From Balanoglossus misakiensis (lineage: Eukaryota; Hemichordata), in the NCBI GenBank assembly GCA_040954595.2, contig CM082578.2, forward strand, positions 18,166,001-18,230,000: DNA of 64,000 nucleotides, read 5' to 3'. Of this stretch, positions 11,101 to 23,300 are shown piece by piece; within the stretch, counting starts at the first letter, position 1, and the number at the start of each line of letters is the position of its first letter. Both the position numbers and the translations under genes were made by a program. Below the pieces are notes generated by a model, which worked only from the letters and a program-made list of their open reading frames with translations, made no database searches and had not been told where the DNA came from.

Positions 11101-14100
11101 AGGGAGAAGAAGTTTGAGCAGGCATTGGATTCCGTGACAGCTGTAGAAACGCCAGAAGTTGTTCCAACCAAAGAAAAGAAGCAGAAGACGAAAAGGAAAA
11201 GTGAAATTGCAAGGAATCTGAAAAGTGAAGCAGATCGCGGTGCCAAGGAACCAGCAGGAGAGTTGGGTATTAAATTGGAAGGAACTGTTACAGTTGATCA
11301 CAAGTCTCTTGGAACAGAGAATGACTCCCTGAAAGAGTCAACAGATAAATCAAACCTGAAATCGAAGAAGGCAAAAAAGAGGACCAAAAATGACAACGAA
11401 GAAACAAACACCGGAAAACAGAAATCAGCAGAAAAGAAAAGAAAATGTGTGGATGAGGTCGCAACAAATGATGCAATTGGGAATGCAGAAATTGGTGATC
11501 AGACTACCAAGCAGTTTGACCTTGAAAAGGACAAGGGGTCAGATACAACTCCAAGGTCACACAATGAGGCAGTCACAAGTAGCGATTTTGTCGGAATAGA
11601 TAACACTGATGAAAATACAACTGAATCTGACATGGAGTCAATTGAATCGGCCAATACGGATGAAATAATAACTTTTGCAAAACGGGAAAAATTGGAAGAA
11701 GAGGATAACCAACCTGTAGCTGCTCATTCCAAAGGAAAAACTTCCAAAGTTGGCCAAACTCCAGACAAAAAGGAAGATTTGGTGGAGAAAGCGGACGAGG
11801 GAAGGGAAATGGAAACAGTGACCGATCTCGGCCCGACCAGTACATCAGAGTCTGACGTAGATTCCTCGGCATCTGCCGGAACCGATGAAATCTACCGGTC
11901 GGCAAAGGCTAAACATGGGAAGAGAGTCATCGCTGAGAAGGAAGCAGTATTGGAATCAGAATCGGATTCAGAATCTGACAGCAAGTCAAGTGATAACTCT
12001 GAAAGTGAAGGGGAACCTGTGTGTGAAGAGCAAGAGACGACACTTCCGAAAAAGAAGAGAAAAGTCACAGATGAGCCATCAGAAGACAGGACAGTCAAAG
12101 TTGCTCAGCCAAGTGCAGATGTCCAGAACGATGGCAGCCGGAGTAGTGTCAAAGTAGACTCAGATCCAAAGACAGAAACAGTTGAGAAGAGCGAAAAGAA
12201 AGACAAAAAGAAGAGGAAGAAGCTGCTGGAAAAGCAACAGTTGTCAAATCAGAAGAGACTAGACTCACTACGAGAGAAACAACAGAGTTCAGAGTTACAG
12301 AAATCACTCATTCAAAAAGCACTGGCTTCTGTGGTGAGTATCCTCTCAAATGACTTGTGATTTCACTTCTTTTGATCATTTTTATGTGTACATTTTCTCT
12401 GTCCTTGTTCGTTCACGAATATAAATTTCAATTTCACAATGAACCTGTTAATGAACAAACGTCAAATATCGGCTGCATTTCATCCGTAGGATTCCAAAGC
12501 GATTACTGGACATCGTATTGTGTTTGATTCTGATGATGACGAAGAGGATTCCAAGAGTCCAACAAAGGACAAGGAAAAGGATTCTGATGACAAACTTGCA
12601 AAGGTATGAGATAAACTTGACCGCCAAACACTTCCTGTTTGATATTTTGCAATAAAAAGTAAATACTGACATTTTTTACAAGACGTCATTTTATTCTTGT
12701 GGATTTATTCTTAACATATTTCTTTTCATCTTATAAACTGCAGGACCATCAAAATGATGTGGTGTCCAAGAAAAAGAAAACAGAGAAATTGACGTTGTTC
12801 GATGATGATGAAGATAGCGAGAGTGATGAGGATGATGAGTCGAGATTCCAAATCAAGGCACAGTTTGAAGGGTCATCAGGTCAAAAGGTATGTGCGTCTC
12901 TTGCATCAGTATTTGCACAGAATTGGATGCCTGGATATTACCATGATACAATAATCTAGAGCTTGTAAGAATTAAATTAATTAAAGGTCTTATGAGTGAA
13001 TTTCCCTTATTAGTAGTCAGCTAGTTCACACGAAATCATACTTTGATGTCAGCCACTTTTGTAAAATCATAGACAGTAGACTAGAGGGAAGATCCCAGCT
13101 GTTTGTGGTGTAATCAATGGATCATCACTTTGGCAGGATAAAATGAATACCTTGGATGGTGACCTAAATCCATCTCTCTCAATTTACATTATTTTTTTTC
13201 CCCAGCTGTTGAAGTTACAAGAGCGATACCAGTCTGACAGTAGATTTCAAATCGATGAGAGATTTGCAGAGAGTGAGGAAGAGGAAGGTATGGCTCTAGC
13301 TTGATTTGACTAGACATCACACTACACCATATTGTGTCACATCACTTCACTTCATTTCAAAACATCACATCACAAAACATCACATCACATCACATCTGAC
13401 AGTGACCTGCACAGACTGGCTAGAATCCATCAGTGAACAAACATCAACACAAACACATTTGCCAAGTACGTCTCCGTCATGGATGATGCATGCATGTCAC
13501 AAGAAAGAATATGTGTGCGCCAGTAAACTTGATGATGCCAAGATGGTAACTTCTTTGTCTTCTTCCAGTTCATTGGAACAGCAATGACACCTTTTTTTGT
13601 AACATTTCTGATCTAGGTGCAAAGTCAGTGGAGGCCAAGGATGATTCCAGTGATGTTGAGGGCGCTTCTGATGAACAGACGTACAACCTGGCCGAAGAAA
13701 AGGCCAGGCAATTGAACATCTTACAACAGCTTGTCGGAAACAAGGCAATCCTCAGCATACCAGCTGAAAGGAAGACAAACTTCAAGTAAGAATTCCTAAC
13801 ATTAAATTGATGTTTTGGCTGTTTTTGTTATGCAGAATGTTAATCTATTGCATTCTTTAACTGAGGACTTACAAGTATTTTGCAAAACTCAAAAATAGAC
13901 CATTTACTGAGACTGTAAAATTCTTCCAGCCATCAATGTTTTGTCATATCATTGCATGTTTTAAAGGTACACTTATTTAATGTGAGAGGATGATATAACA
14001 GAAGAGGTTTGGTTGGCTGAACTGTGCCACAGTCTTGTGCTTTCCTGGATTAACACAGTAATTTTCTCTGTCTACAGGGACACCAGCAAGCTTCGATTTG

Positions 14101-16107
14101 ACCCCACCAGGAAAGATCACCAACAGTTTGAAACGCAGGTGGAAGAAAAGCAGAAAGGGTACGTCAACATTTAGTCCACAGGATACAGGATTTATTGTTC
14201 AGGGGTGTAGCTATAAAGCTCTCTGTCCTGAGTTTACTCAAACTGCCAGTTGTGGCTGGAGTATTTCAGTGTCAGAAGACAACCACTAAAACATCCTTTT
14301 CTTTCTACATTGTACAGCAAAGGGAAAGAAAGAAAACAGAAAGAAGAAGCACAGGTCCTCCCAGAGGTTTCCAAAGAGAAACATTTTGAAGTTAGTGATA
14401 ATTTGAAAGAGGTCTTCACTGAAGATAAAGGATTCACATTTGGGTTTCTGTCTGAGGAAGATGAACAGAAAGGTATTTCATCCATGAATCTTTTTTACTT
14501 TTTTGTGCTGTGCGGTTTGCCTTGTGACAGAGATGGTATGTTTCTTTGAATTTAAGGTCAGTTTTCTGTTTTGAAGGTGTTTTTCTAGCACTCTATCACA
14601 GCTTCTTCAAGCATTCGATATGGAATAGTATTCTCAATACTGAATTCTCTGAACTTTCAGAATCCTTTTCACAAACCTTGGAAAGTAGCAGTTTACATAT
14701 GTACCGTATATGTATATACAAATGGCATAACAAAAACAACATCTTCATCAACATGCAGCAAGTGTCCATTACGTGTGTCTCAGTACTAATCCACTGAAGT
14801 TATTGACTCAGAGCTACTCAGGTTATGTAATTTCTTTGTAGATAATATATTTTGTTGTATTTTTCATAAAACTCAGACAAACAGCCAGGACTGGAGAATA
14901 ATCAAGGATTGTCATTTGACCTTGAACCTGTTCAGAAGACTCCATGGCAACCTAAAGTTTTCCGCTATGATAGCAGTGAGGAGGAGGAAGAGGAGGGGGA
15001 TGAAAATAATGAACAGAAATCGGAAAAACAGGATGAATCAGAAAAGTAAGGCTCGAAGATTTCATTCAGAAATCCTTGCAAAGCTTTTGTGAGATTTATT
15101 GCATTGCCCTGCTCTACTGCAGTGTGTATGCTTTGAATCTTATGTTAATGAATTCCAAATTTGCAAAAACTGACAGGTCTCAAATTCAAATTGCGGGCAG
15201 TCATTTGGATGAGCCTTTTATTCGGAATTGTACAAGACTTAGAGATACTGTAAGCATGAATCACAACCATACTGATAGATTTCTATCCAAAATTTGATCA
15301 GTGTTCCTGGTTTCTTCCATAGATTGCGGATATCCTCACCAAAAAAAGGCACGAAGCCAGTACAGCCAACATTTTTCTTCAAAGAAAAAGACTCCAGGTT
15401 GCAAGGTATGGTAATCTTTGTGCTTTATTGTGCATACATTTTCACATGTTTGTGCTGTGGTATACCAATCTCACTGTGAAGGGAAGAAGGAATAACATGG
15501 TGATTTTCTTGTCTTTTTGCAGAAGGACCAAAGCTGTTCTGCAGACCTGATAATGACGAAGAGATCAAAAGCAAATGGGAAGAATTGATACCCACTTTGC
15601 AAAATGTGAGTAGACACTCTCCAAAATGTTTTTTATTTAGAGGGGGACAGATCATTAACAAAAAGGCAGCATCAGTCAAAATCAACAGAGAATAAAATAA
15701 GTTGCTTTAAACTCATTCAAAGTTCATAATCTTCTTCTCATGGCATTTTCCGACTTTCCCCACTCCAGTGCTTTGAGATCAAAAGACAGAAAATTGTCAT
15801 GCAGGACAATACAATACTTTCACTAGAAATAGACCAAAATTAGATATTCACTTTCCAAGACATTGAATACTTTCCACATTGTATGGCGTTTATAGTCGTT
15901 TTGGTGAACATGACAGGGTTTATTCTCAGGTCTTTTTTGAAACTCTTTGCATCCATTTTTGTCAGTTTTACCAGTCATGACTTATCTACCACACCTATTT
16001 TAGAAGCTTCCATCTCTTGATTTCAGGATTATCGTAAACAACAAAGAGAGGCCATGAGACTGTCCAGAAAGAAATCAGCCAAGAGAAGGGGAGCTAAATC
16101 TTGGTGA
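8196..16107 (+). CDS. NOL8: Nucleolar protein 8 (NOL8)
   Basis: Complete 16-exon gene of 1275 aa. Exons: 8196-8228, 8818-8965, 9240-9302, 9524-9602, 9851-10004, 10144-12333, 12490-12603, 12744-12887, 13206-13287, 13617-13785, 14078-14158, 14318-14472, 14877-15045, 15323-15405, 15523-15605, 16027-16107. The coding length of 3828 nt closes in frame. An N-terminal RRM has RNP2 RLYIGGL (residues 23-29) and RNP1-like TFAYVHL. Then comes the NOL8 signature NWIVGKFGRVLP at the start of giant exon 6, a long acidic/lysine-rich region, and conserved C-terminal blocks (SRFQIKAQFEG, LPEVSKEKHFEV, PTFFFKEKDSRLQ) matching human NOL8 from memory. The tail is basic (RKKSAKRRGAKSW). NOL8 acts in nucleolar rRNA processing and ribosome assembly. 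Translation may begin at 8196 or at the in-frame ATG at 8830 in exon 2. The first is preferred because exon 1 splices in frame. Three TDEI-type repeats lie in exon 6. Confidence 0.93.
9635..9673 (+). repeat. (GAAT)n microsatellite in NOL8 intron 4
   Basis: About ten imperfect copies of a 4-base GAAT/GGAT unit, shortly after the exon 4 donor. Confidence 0.8.
13306..13398 (+). repeat. Degenerate CATCA low-complexity tract in NOL8 intron 9
   Basis: Repeated CATCA/CACATCA words with ACATCACATCAC stretches. It opens a spurious His/Thr-rich reading frame that is not coding. Confidence 0.7.
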
Positions 16108-16336
16108 AATGACATCAGATTTTCGGAAAACTCATGGAGCTATCATTGGAAACAACAAACTGACATACTCTTTGACGCAAGTACAGAAAGCTATGTGAAA
16201 GAGATATATTCTTATTATGCTAGATGTCCTGCCACAATGCAGTATTTTTCTGGACAATTAAGAATCCAGTTTGTCCATTGAAATTTATTTTTAAGAATCA
16301 CGTGTCATATTTTTTTTTCCGTCAAAAACTGACAAT

Positions 16337-16342
16337 ATTAAA
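16337..16342 (+). terminator. Candidate poly(A) signal for NOL8
   Basis: ATTAAA, the common variant hexamer, about 230 bases after the NOL8 stop. No canonical AATAAA is nearer. Confidence 0.4.
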
Positions 16343-17386
16343 ATCACTCTAACATTATATTTTGAGTTTGTGTGTATTTTTTTTTATTTAAAACGCGACA
16401 TCCAAACCCAATGACTCTGTGTGCAATTACATGTAATTGGCATCTCAGATATCATGGATAGGGTTTGTGAGACACAAGGGGGGAGGGGCTTCTGATTTTG
16501 TTAATACACTACCCATACATAGAGTTGTCTTTAATGAATCTTTTATAGTTTGTTAGGTGTCTGACTCAAGATAAGCGCCAAATTGTGATACGTGTGGTTA
16601 GCAACCAGCCAACTTTACTTGATATTAGCATGAATGAAAGAGCTACATGTGACACAACCAACTGGCCACCACGGTTTGGACCAAATCCATTGTCTACAGA
16701 AGAAGACTAGGGGTGAAGTTGGTGTGGTTACCCGTGTGTATAATCCCTACATACAACATGATTATCATTGCATGTGACCTTTGTATCTGACACCATATAT
16801 GTCTCCACAGTAGAAAAGATTTCTTGGAAATAATCTTCAGTGCTGTTTTTCATATTACATACCCCGGGGTATATATCACCCGTGAGGTGCTGTGATCGAC
16901 ATGAAAATCAGATGTGATCTGAGTTAGTCTAGTATTGCGGGCCGTGTTTTGTCCGTGTTGCTCTAAAACTAACTGAGTAAACTTCAGTCGCAGTTTGTGC
17001 TGTAATCAGCTGACCTCCATTTAAGCTGGGATATCATCTTACTTAATTGATTTGATGTGCCTTTGTTTATCAACTTCTGCTCAGCGTGTGTCTGCCATTG
17101 GCTGTGAGGTCTTCAACATGGAGATGCAATCACTCAACTTCAGTGGAAGCTTCCTGCCCAGACCCTGCACAGGGAACCCTATCTTTTTACAAGCTGCCCA
17201 CATTTCCTGCCTGTTACCAAGAAAAGAAGAGGAAGTGAGAGGAGATATTTCCAGAGTTGCTCTGACAAGTTTAGTCGGGTCTGCTTGGTTTGGAGATACT
17301 TGGGAGATACTGGACCCATTTGATTTGCGAGTTTAACAACCATCGGTTTGCTGTTGGTTATTACCCCTGCTGAAGTGTTGATCGCC
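16343..17386. other. Intergenic region between NOL8 and the CUB/EGF gene
   Basis: Contains the presumed promoter and 5' UTR of the CUB/EGF gene. A 12-base palindrome (TACCCCGGGGTA) occurs near 16860. A reading frame at 17052-17336 is not joined to the downstream gene and looks accidental. Confidence 0.45.
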
Positions 17387-20300
17387 ATGCGTGTGTGGAG
17401 AGCCTTATCGGTGCTGTAAGTAGATAACCTTTTTGACCTCAACACTAATCCGTGCATTGTTTTTTTTGTGTAGTCTCTTGTAGCACTTAGACATTGTGAA
17501 CTTTTAAAGATCTTCCATGTTGAAACGAATGCCCCTATCAGGGCTACATCATATCTTGGCGCATATCATGATCTTGCCTTTAGTCTTGGTTTTTTAAAAC
17601 ACAGAAAGGGTTTCTAGGATTCAGTTGTTAGTGATATTAATATTTTGTCAGCAAAATAGTACATGTATTGTTGAATATTTGCATGCTTGAAGTTACTATA
17701 CACACTGTTCGTCATTTCTGTAGGTCTACGGTATGTCTCATTCTGATAGTTCCTAACAATGCTGAACGTAGATGTAAACATCGTCTGAGGGCAGGGTCTG
17801 GCATCTTCACAAGCCCCGGTCACCCTGGTTTGTACGACAGACACCAGAACTGCGAGTGGATCATCATAGCTGAGAGATCCCACCACGTCACCCTGGAATT
17901 TGAAACTTTTTCTCTGGAAACAAGTCCTTCCTGCAGGTATTCAGAAAAATTTACAGTTGATGCAATTTTCAGTGTGTGCACTGTCAAAGTGTTGTCAAAA
18001 TGGTGCTGAACAGATATTTTCACAAGGTGACTTTGAAAGCTATCTCCTGATTGGTTGAAAACCTTATCAACTCCAGCTTGAGTCTTGGATTGGCTATGCG
18101 ACAATATATTGCACCATTTTACAGTACACAAATTACTTCATCACTTGTGTTTCTTTATTAGATTCGATCATATTGAGATTCGAGATGGTGGCCATGAAGG
18201 ATCAAACTTGATTGGTCGATACTGTGGCACCGACAGACCACCTGTGATAACATCCAGTGGTCATCTGCTCTACGTGAAATTTCAGTCAGACCAAAGTGAA
18301 GAGAGGACGGGGTTCTCTGCATACTACGAGTCAGGTATATAACGGCATGCTTATAAGTACTCTGAGATCTTTGTCTTGGCAAGTCCCAAACATTTCACTC
18401 ATACTTGTGTCTTTGTGGAATGACTGGTGAGTGGGAAATGTCAGAGGGGCAACTATATTGATATCACTGAAAAGGTTGATGACTTGAGTACAGTGTGTAG
18501 AACTGATTGCCTGTAGAAGCTAGGCTACAATTTAATTGCAATCTAGTGTGATAATAGTTAAGAAGTCAAGATGACCGTGGTGGAATTCTCTCGAGTTTCT
18601 TCCATTAAATGATTCCATTAAAAAAATTTAAAGAGGGATTGAAAATTAGATGTATTTCAACAACTGATGTATTGATAGAAGTTTGTGTGTCTGTCAGTTG
18701 ATTTTCTACATTCATCGGTGAGTAGATATTTCTTATTCATTCACTCCACAAACCAGGTTGTTCCAGAACTTTGCGGGGTCATTCCGGAGCTTTCAACTCG
18801 CCCAACTTCCCAGGCAATTACCTGCCGGATCAAAACTGCACCTACCAGCTGATTGCTCCAGAAAACCACATGATCCATCTCAACTTCGCCATCTTTGTCA
18901 TGGAAGGACGCAACACACAAGAGGAGTGTACCTATGATTATGTGGAAATATATGAACAACAGGGCGAAGAATGGAGTAAGTTATACCCTATCACCACAAT
19001 TGTTCAGTCCAAACCTTTTGTTTCCTATGGTAAGGTTGGACCTCTAAAGAGGGAACTGGGAGTGAAAGCTGATTTTGAACTTTCAGAAGTGATGAATGAA
19101 CATAAAATTTGATGATAACAATACTAAATTTAATGGCAAATAACGTGTTTTTGTTTGTTTGGCTGTAGGTTTCATCGATCGTTATTGTGGTAACACACGA
19201 CCCAATACCATCACAGCCAACTCCAATGTCATCAGAGTGAGGTTCTTGAGTGATCGATCCATCAACCACCAGGGATTTGTTGCTGAGTTCCACTCTGAAG
19301 GTGAGGCTTTCAACGTGGAATTGTTTATCCAATATTCAATTCTCTCAACGTGATTTTTTCGCTCAAATTTTGATCAAGACCTGTAGACAATGGAAAATTC
19401 TATCCACTTGGTCTAAAATTAAAGGAAAAACAAGGGAAGATATGTGAAAATGATAACAAATTTGCACCATATTTGACAGCAAAAAATGTGGTATTTTAAA
19501 AGGTTGACTCTTTGTATCATTCTACAGCCAAACCTGTGAATTCATGCCAAAGAAACAATGCTGGATGCCAACATATCTGCACCTACGCCTTCGATGAAGC
19601 CTCTTGCTCATGCCGTGAGGGCTATGGACTACAGAGAGATTATGTATCCTGTGAAGGTAATTATAAATCTACATCATATACACGCGTCGACATTTTCAGA
19701 CCTATTCAAGTTGAAAAAACAAAGGAATTCTACCCAATACTTATGCAAATTATATCATTATTTTTGCAAATTTTACCCATGGTGATTCAGATAGAGCTGG
19801 TGCTAGTTACAGTACAAGTCCAAACTTTCTCTAACCACCCACCCCCCACCCCCGAAAAATCAAATCAAATAGTTATTTTTTCTGCAGTCTCCATGGTAAG
19901 GTAAAATATATTTTACCTTTTGACTTGCAGATATTAACGAGTGTCATGATGAAGAACTGCATAAATGTGAACAGATGTGCATTAATACTATTGGTTCATA
20001 TCAGTGTTCATGCCTTGATGGGTATTACCTGGCGTCGGATGGAAAGTCATGCATTGGTAAGTCATCTCTCATGAAAAGTTCTTTATGGATCTGAAACTGA
20101 AACATGCATTGATCATTGTTAGAGGACTTAATTCTATATGTAATATGCATTTCAATGACCTTCTTCTTTGACTGAGAGATTTGGTTGTGTGTGAGTGTAT
20201 CCTCTGCGGTCACTGGGTTGAAGGTGACAGATGTCTCAGGTTGACCACATCTTTTGGTCTAATGACTTGTACCAGAAATGTAAAGTTGCATGTGATGTTG

Positions 20301-23300
20301 TCAATGTGTGTTACTGTGTTAATTTGCAGACAGGAATGAATGCACAGATTTGCTGCGTGGTGGCTGCGTAGACCTTTGCATCAACACGGTTGGCAGTTAT
20401 CGATGTGATTGTCTGAGTCCTGACTTTGAACTCTCAGTGGATGGACGTTCCTGTGTTGGTGAGTATGGAGGCATTCAGATATGAACAGTGTCTGGGGAAT
20501 GTTTCCTCTGTCATTTCAGTATCCGTTAAAGAGACATAGCTGTTGATGTTTGCATGTATTTTGTTGTTTTTCTCTCCTTAGCTGTTTACTGAATGGTGCA
20601 GCCATATGCAAAGTTACTTAATAATTTGTGAAATAGTACTATTCTGATTATGTTTGTAAAACTCTTTTGTTGCTCTTGTCCTCGTATTAAACAGTGCCAA
20701 TGAGAAGTGGATGTGATGACAACAATGGAGGATGTGAACATCTCTGTCATCCAATCGGAGAAGGCGGTCACTACTGCACCTGTCACTCAGGATTCAAACT
20801 GGCCAATGACCGGCACAACTGTGAAGGTCAGAGGTCATTTCTTTCAATAAGCAATCGTGAAGCATTTGGTGTAATTGTTATCATGTTTACACTTTAAGAT
20901 AGAGTATGAAATGAGAAAAATGAGGTCCATTACATTTCATAGATATTCTCTGTGACTTTTTCAATCCTACAGATATCAATGAATGTGAGAGACCAGCCAG
21001 TAGATTTCGTATGTATGGTAATAATTGTAATCAGATTTGCATAAACACACCTGGGAGCTACTACTGTGATTGTGAGCAAGGATTTCAACTCAGTCCAAAT
21101 GGAAGAGTCTGTAAAGGTGAGTCACAGTCTGCATCCACAATTCTGAATTTAAACAAGATGGGTTATAGATACTATGTCTTTTACAGCTAGAGGAGACAGG
21201 AAAATATGACTGATCTCATATTGATTGGAGCTGCTGGACAACTTTAATCACAATTTCTATCTGTTTTATTGAAGACATTGATGAGTGCGCAACCAACTTG
21301 CGGGTGGATTGCGAACAGGACTGCATCAACTTTGCTGGTGGCTATGAGTGTCAGTGTTACGAGGGGTACAAGTTTGATCTGGATGATCCCAGTGTCTGTG
21401 TTGACATTGATGAGTGCAGTTCACAGGGTTTGGACTGCCATACATGCATCAATACTGCTGGAAGGTTTGTTGTCAATTTTAATACAATTTTGTGCTTTGC
21501 TTCTGTTGTGGATTTTCTTCTTTCAATTGACTTTGTCCATGCACTGACTGTCAGGGAGATGTCATTAGTAACGTGATTGTAGTAGTCATGTGTTAGAGTC
21601 ATTTCGAAATTTATGTCTGGTGAAAAACCAAGTCTATATTTGCCTATAAATTCTCACTGTGTGCAGAAATATTGAGGACGTTATCTAGAAAATGTCCACT
21701 GAATAATGACATGTCAGTCTGCAGTGTTTGTTCATCTGATCAGGTTTAACACAGCGCCATCTCATAATGAAGATAGTTTTACTTTGTCTTTATTGTTTCA
21801 GTTTCCAATGTGAATGCAGGCCAGGTTTCCAGTTGGCTGACAATGGCACAAGTTGTGTGGACATCAACGAGTGTGCCCAGAATAATGGTGGATGCCAACA
21901 CGTGTGTGCCAACCTGCCAGGAAGCCATGAATGTCTGTGTCGTATCGGCTACACCAGTGGTATTGGTAACAGCTCACTCTGTGTGGACATCGATGAATGT
22001 TCATCAAATGATGGAAAGGGCCAATGTAACCATTCATGTGTCAACTCAGAAGGTATTAAAAGCGGCAAAATTGTCATGATTTTTTATTACCAAGTAAGAA
22101 AATAGATCTGCATTTATGCAGGAAAGTTTTAACTTTTTCTGAAATAAAAGGTTGTTACCGGTAATATATATATTATGTATCAGACAAACAAAGAACCATC
22201 AATATCAATCAAGCAAATTTGTTCACAAAGATGATTATTAAACCGTATATTAATTTTGTTGTATACTTTAATTATCAGGATCATTTGAGTGTTCCTGTGA
22301 TGAAGGCTATTATCTGACAGATAACAGACAAACTTGTGAGGATATCGATGAATGCTCAGACAACAATGGAGGCTGTCAGCAGGAATGTGTTAATCTCCCT
22401 GGCAACCATCAATGCAGGTTAGTATTAAATTTATGGTGTTGTTGTTTTTTGACTTTGTTGTATGATTGCCAGAAATGATTGGCGCCTGTTCTTAGTCACA
22501 GTGATTTCCTCTACCACTGTCAACATAAGTCTGTCAGTATACACATATTCTGGCCAGTTGAAAATCCTGAATTTATTCTCCTGTTCTGTTAGGTGTTTTG
22601 ATGGTTTTGAGAGAGAAGATCTAGATGTTGACAACTGCATTGACATTGACGAATGTTCTGAAGGATATGATGAGTGTGCGGTGTCTGAGGGCGCTGTCTG
22701 CATCAACGTAGATGGAAATTACACTTGCCAGTGTCCAGATGGCTATGAAACTTATGACTGGTATTACTGTCGAGGTGGGCTTGATCATTACGGGCCCAAG
22801 CCAAGCCAGGCTTGGGCCCGTATTGGTTTCGTTGGGGTTTTTCTTTCTTTCTTTCTTTCTTTATTCTTGGTTCACTTCTTTCGCGCTCTAGATCTCAGAC
22901 ACCGCTGCAGGTACAGTTCTCAAACTTGCTACAGTGGTCAAGGTCAATGAGTAGATGTGCAGTGACTTGTGAATACTTAATTAGTCACGTGACATGGCGG
23001 CCATATTGGATTTTCTGAAAAAATGCAAATCTCAGATCTCAGAAACTACAAGTCAGATCGAGTTCAGATTTGGCGTGCTGGTAGTATACCCTCTGCCCAT
23101 CATTTGTGTAATTGGATATTTTGCTGTCAATGTTGCAGTTTTTTTGCTACAGTTGTTTTTCTGAAATCTGGTCAAAATTTCAAAAATCTTCTTCTCAAGA
23201 ACCGGCGATAACCGAGTCACGCCGTTTGGGGTATGTGGTCACCTAACTGATGTCTATCAAGTTTGCGAAGATCATTGTGATTGGTCGAAGATTATGGCGG

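Noticed and set aside
10658-11212. 184-codon minus-strand frame inside NOL8 exon 6
   Set aside because: A shadow of the long coding exon; Ser/Phe/Pro-rich composition typical of antisense of Glu/Lys codons.
17052-17336. 94-codon plus-strand frame as an N-terminal extension of the CUB/EGF protein
   Set aside because: It ends in a stop before 17387, and the exon at 17387 supplies its own start and a good signal peptide.
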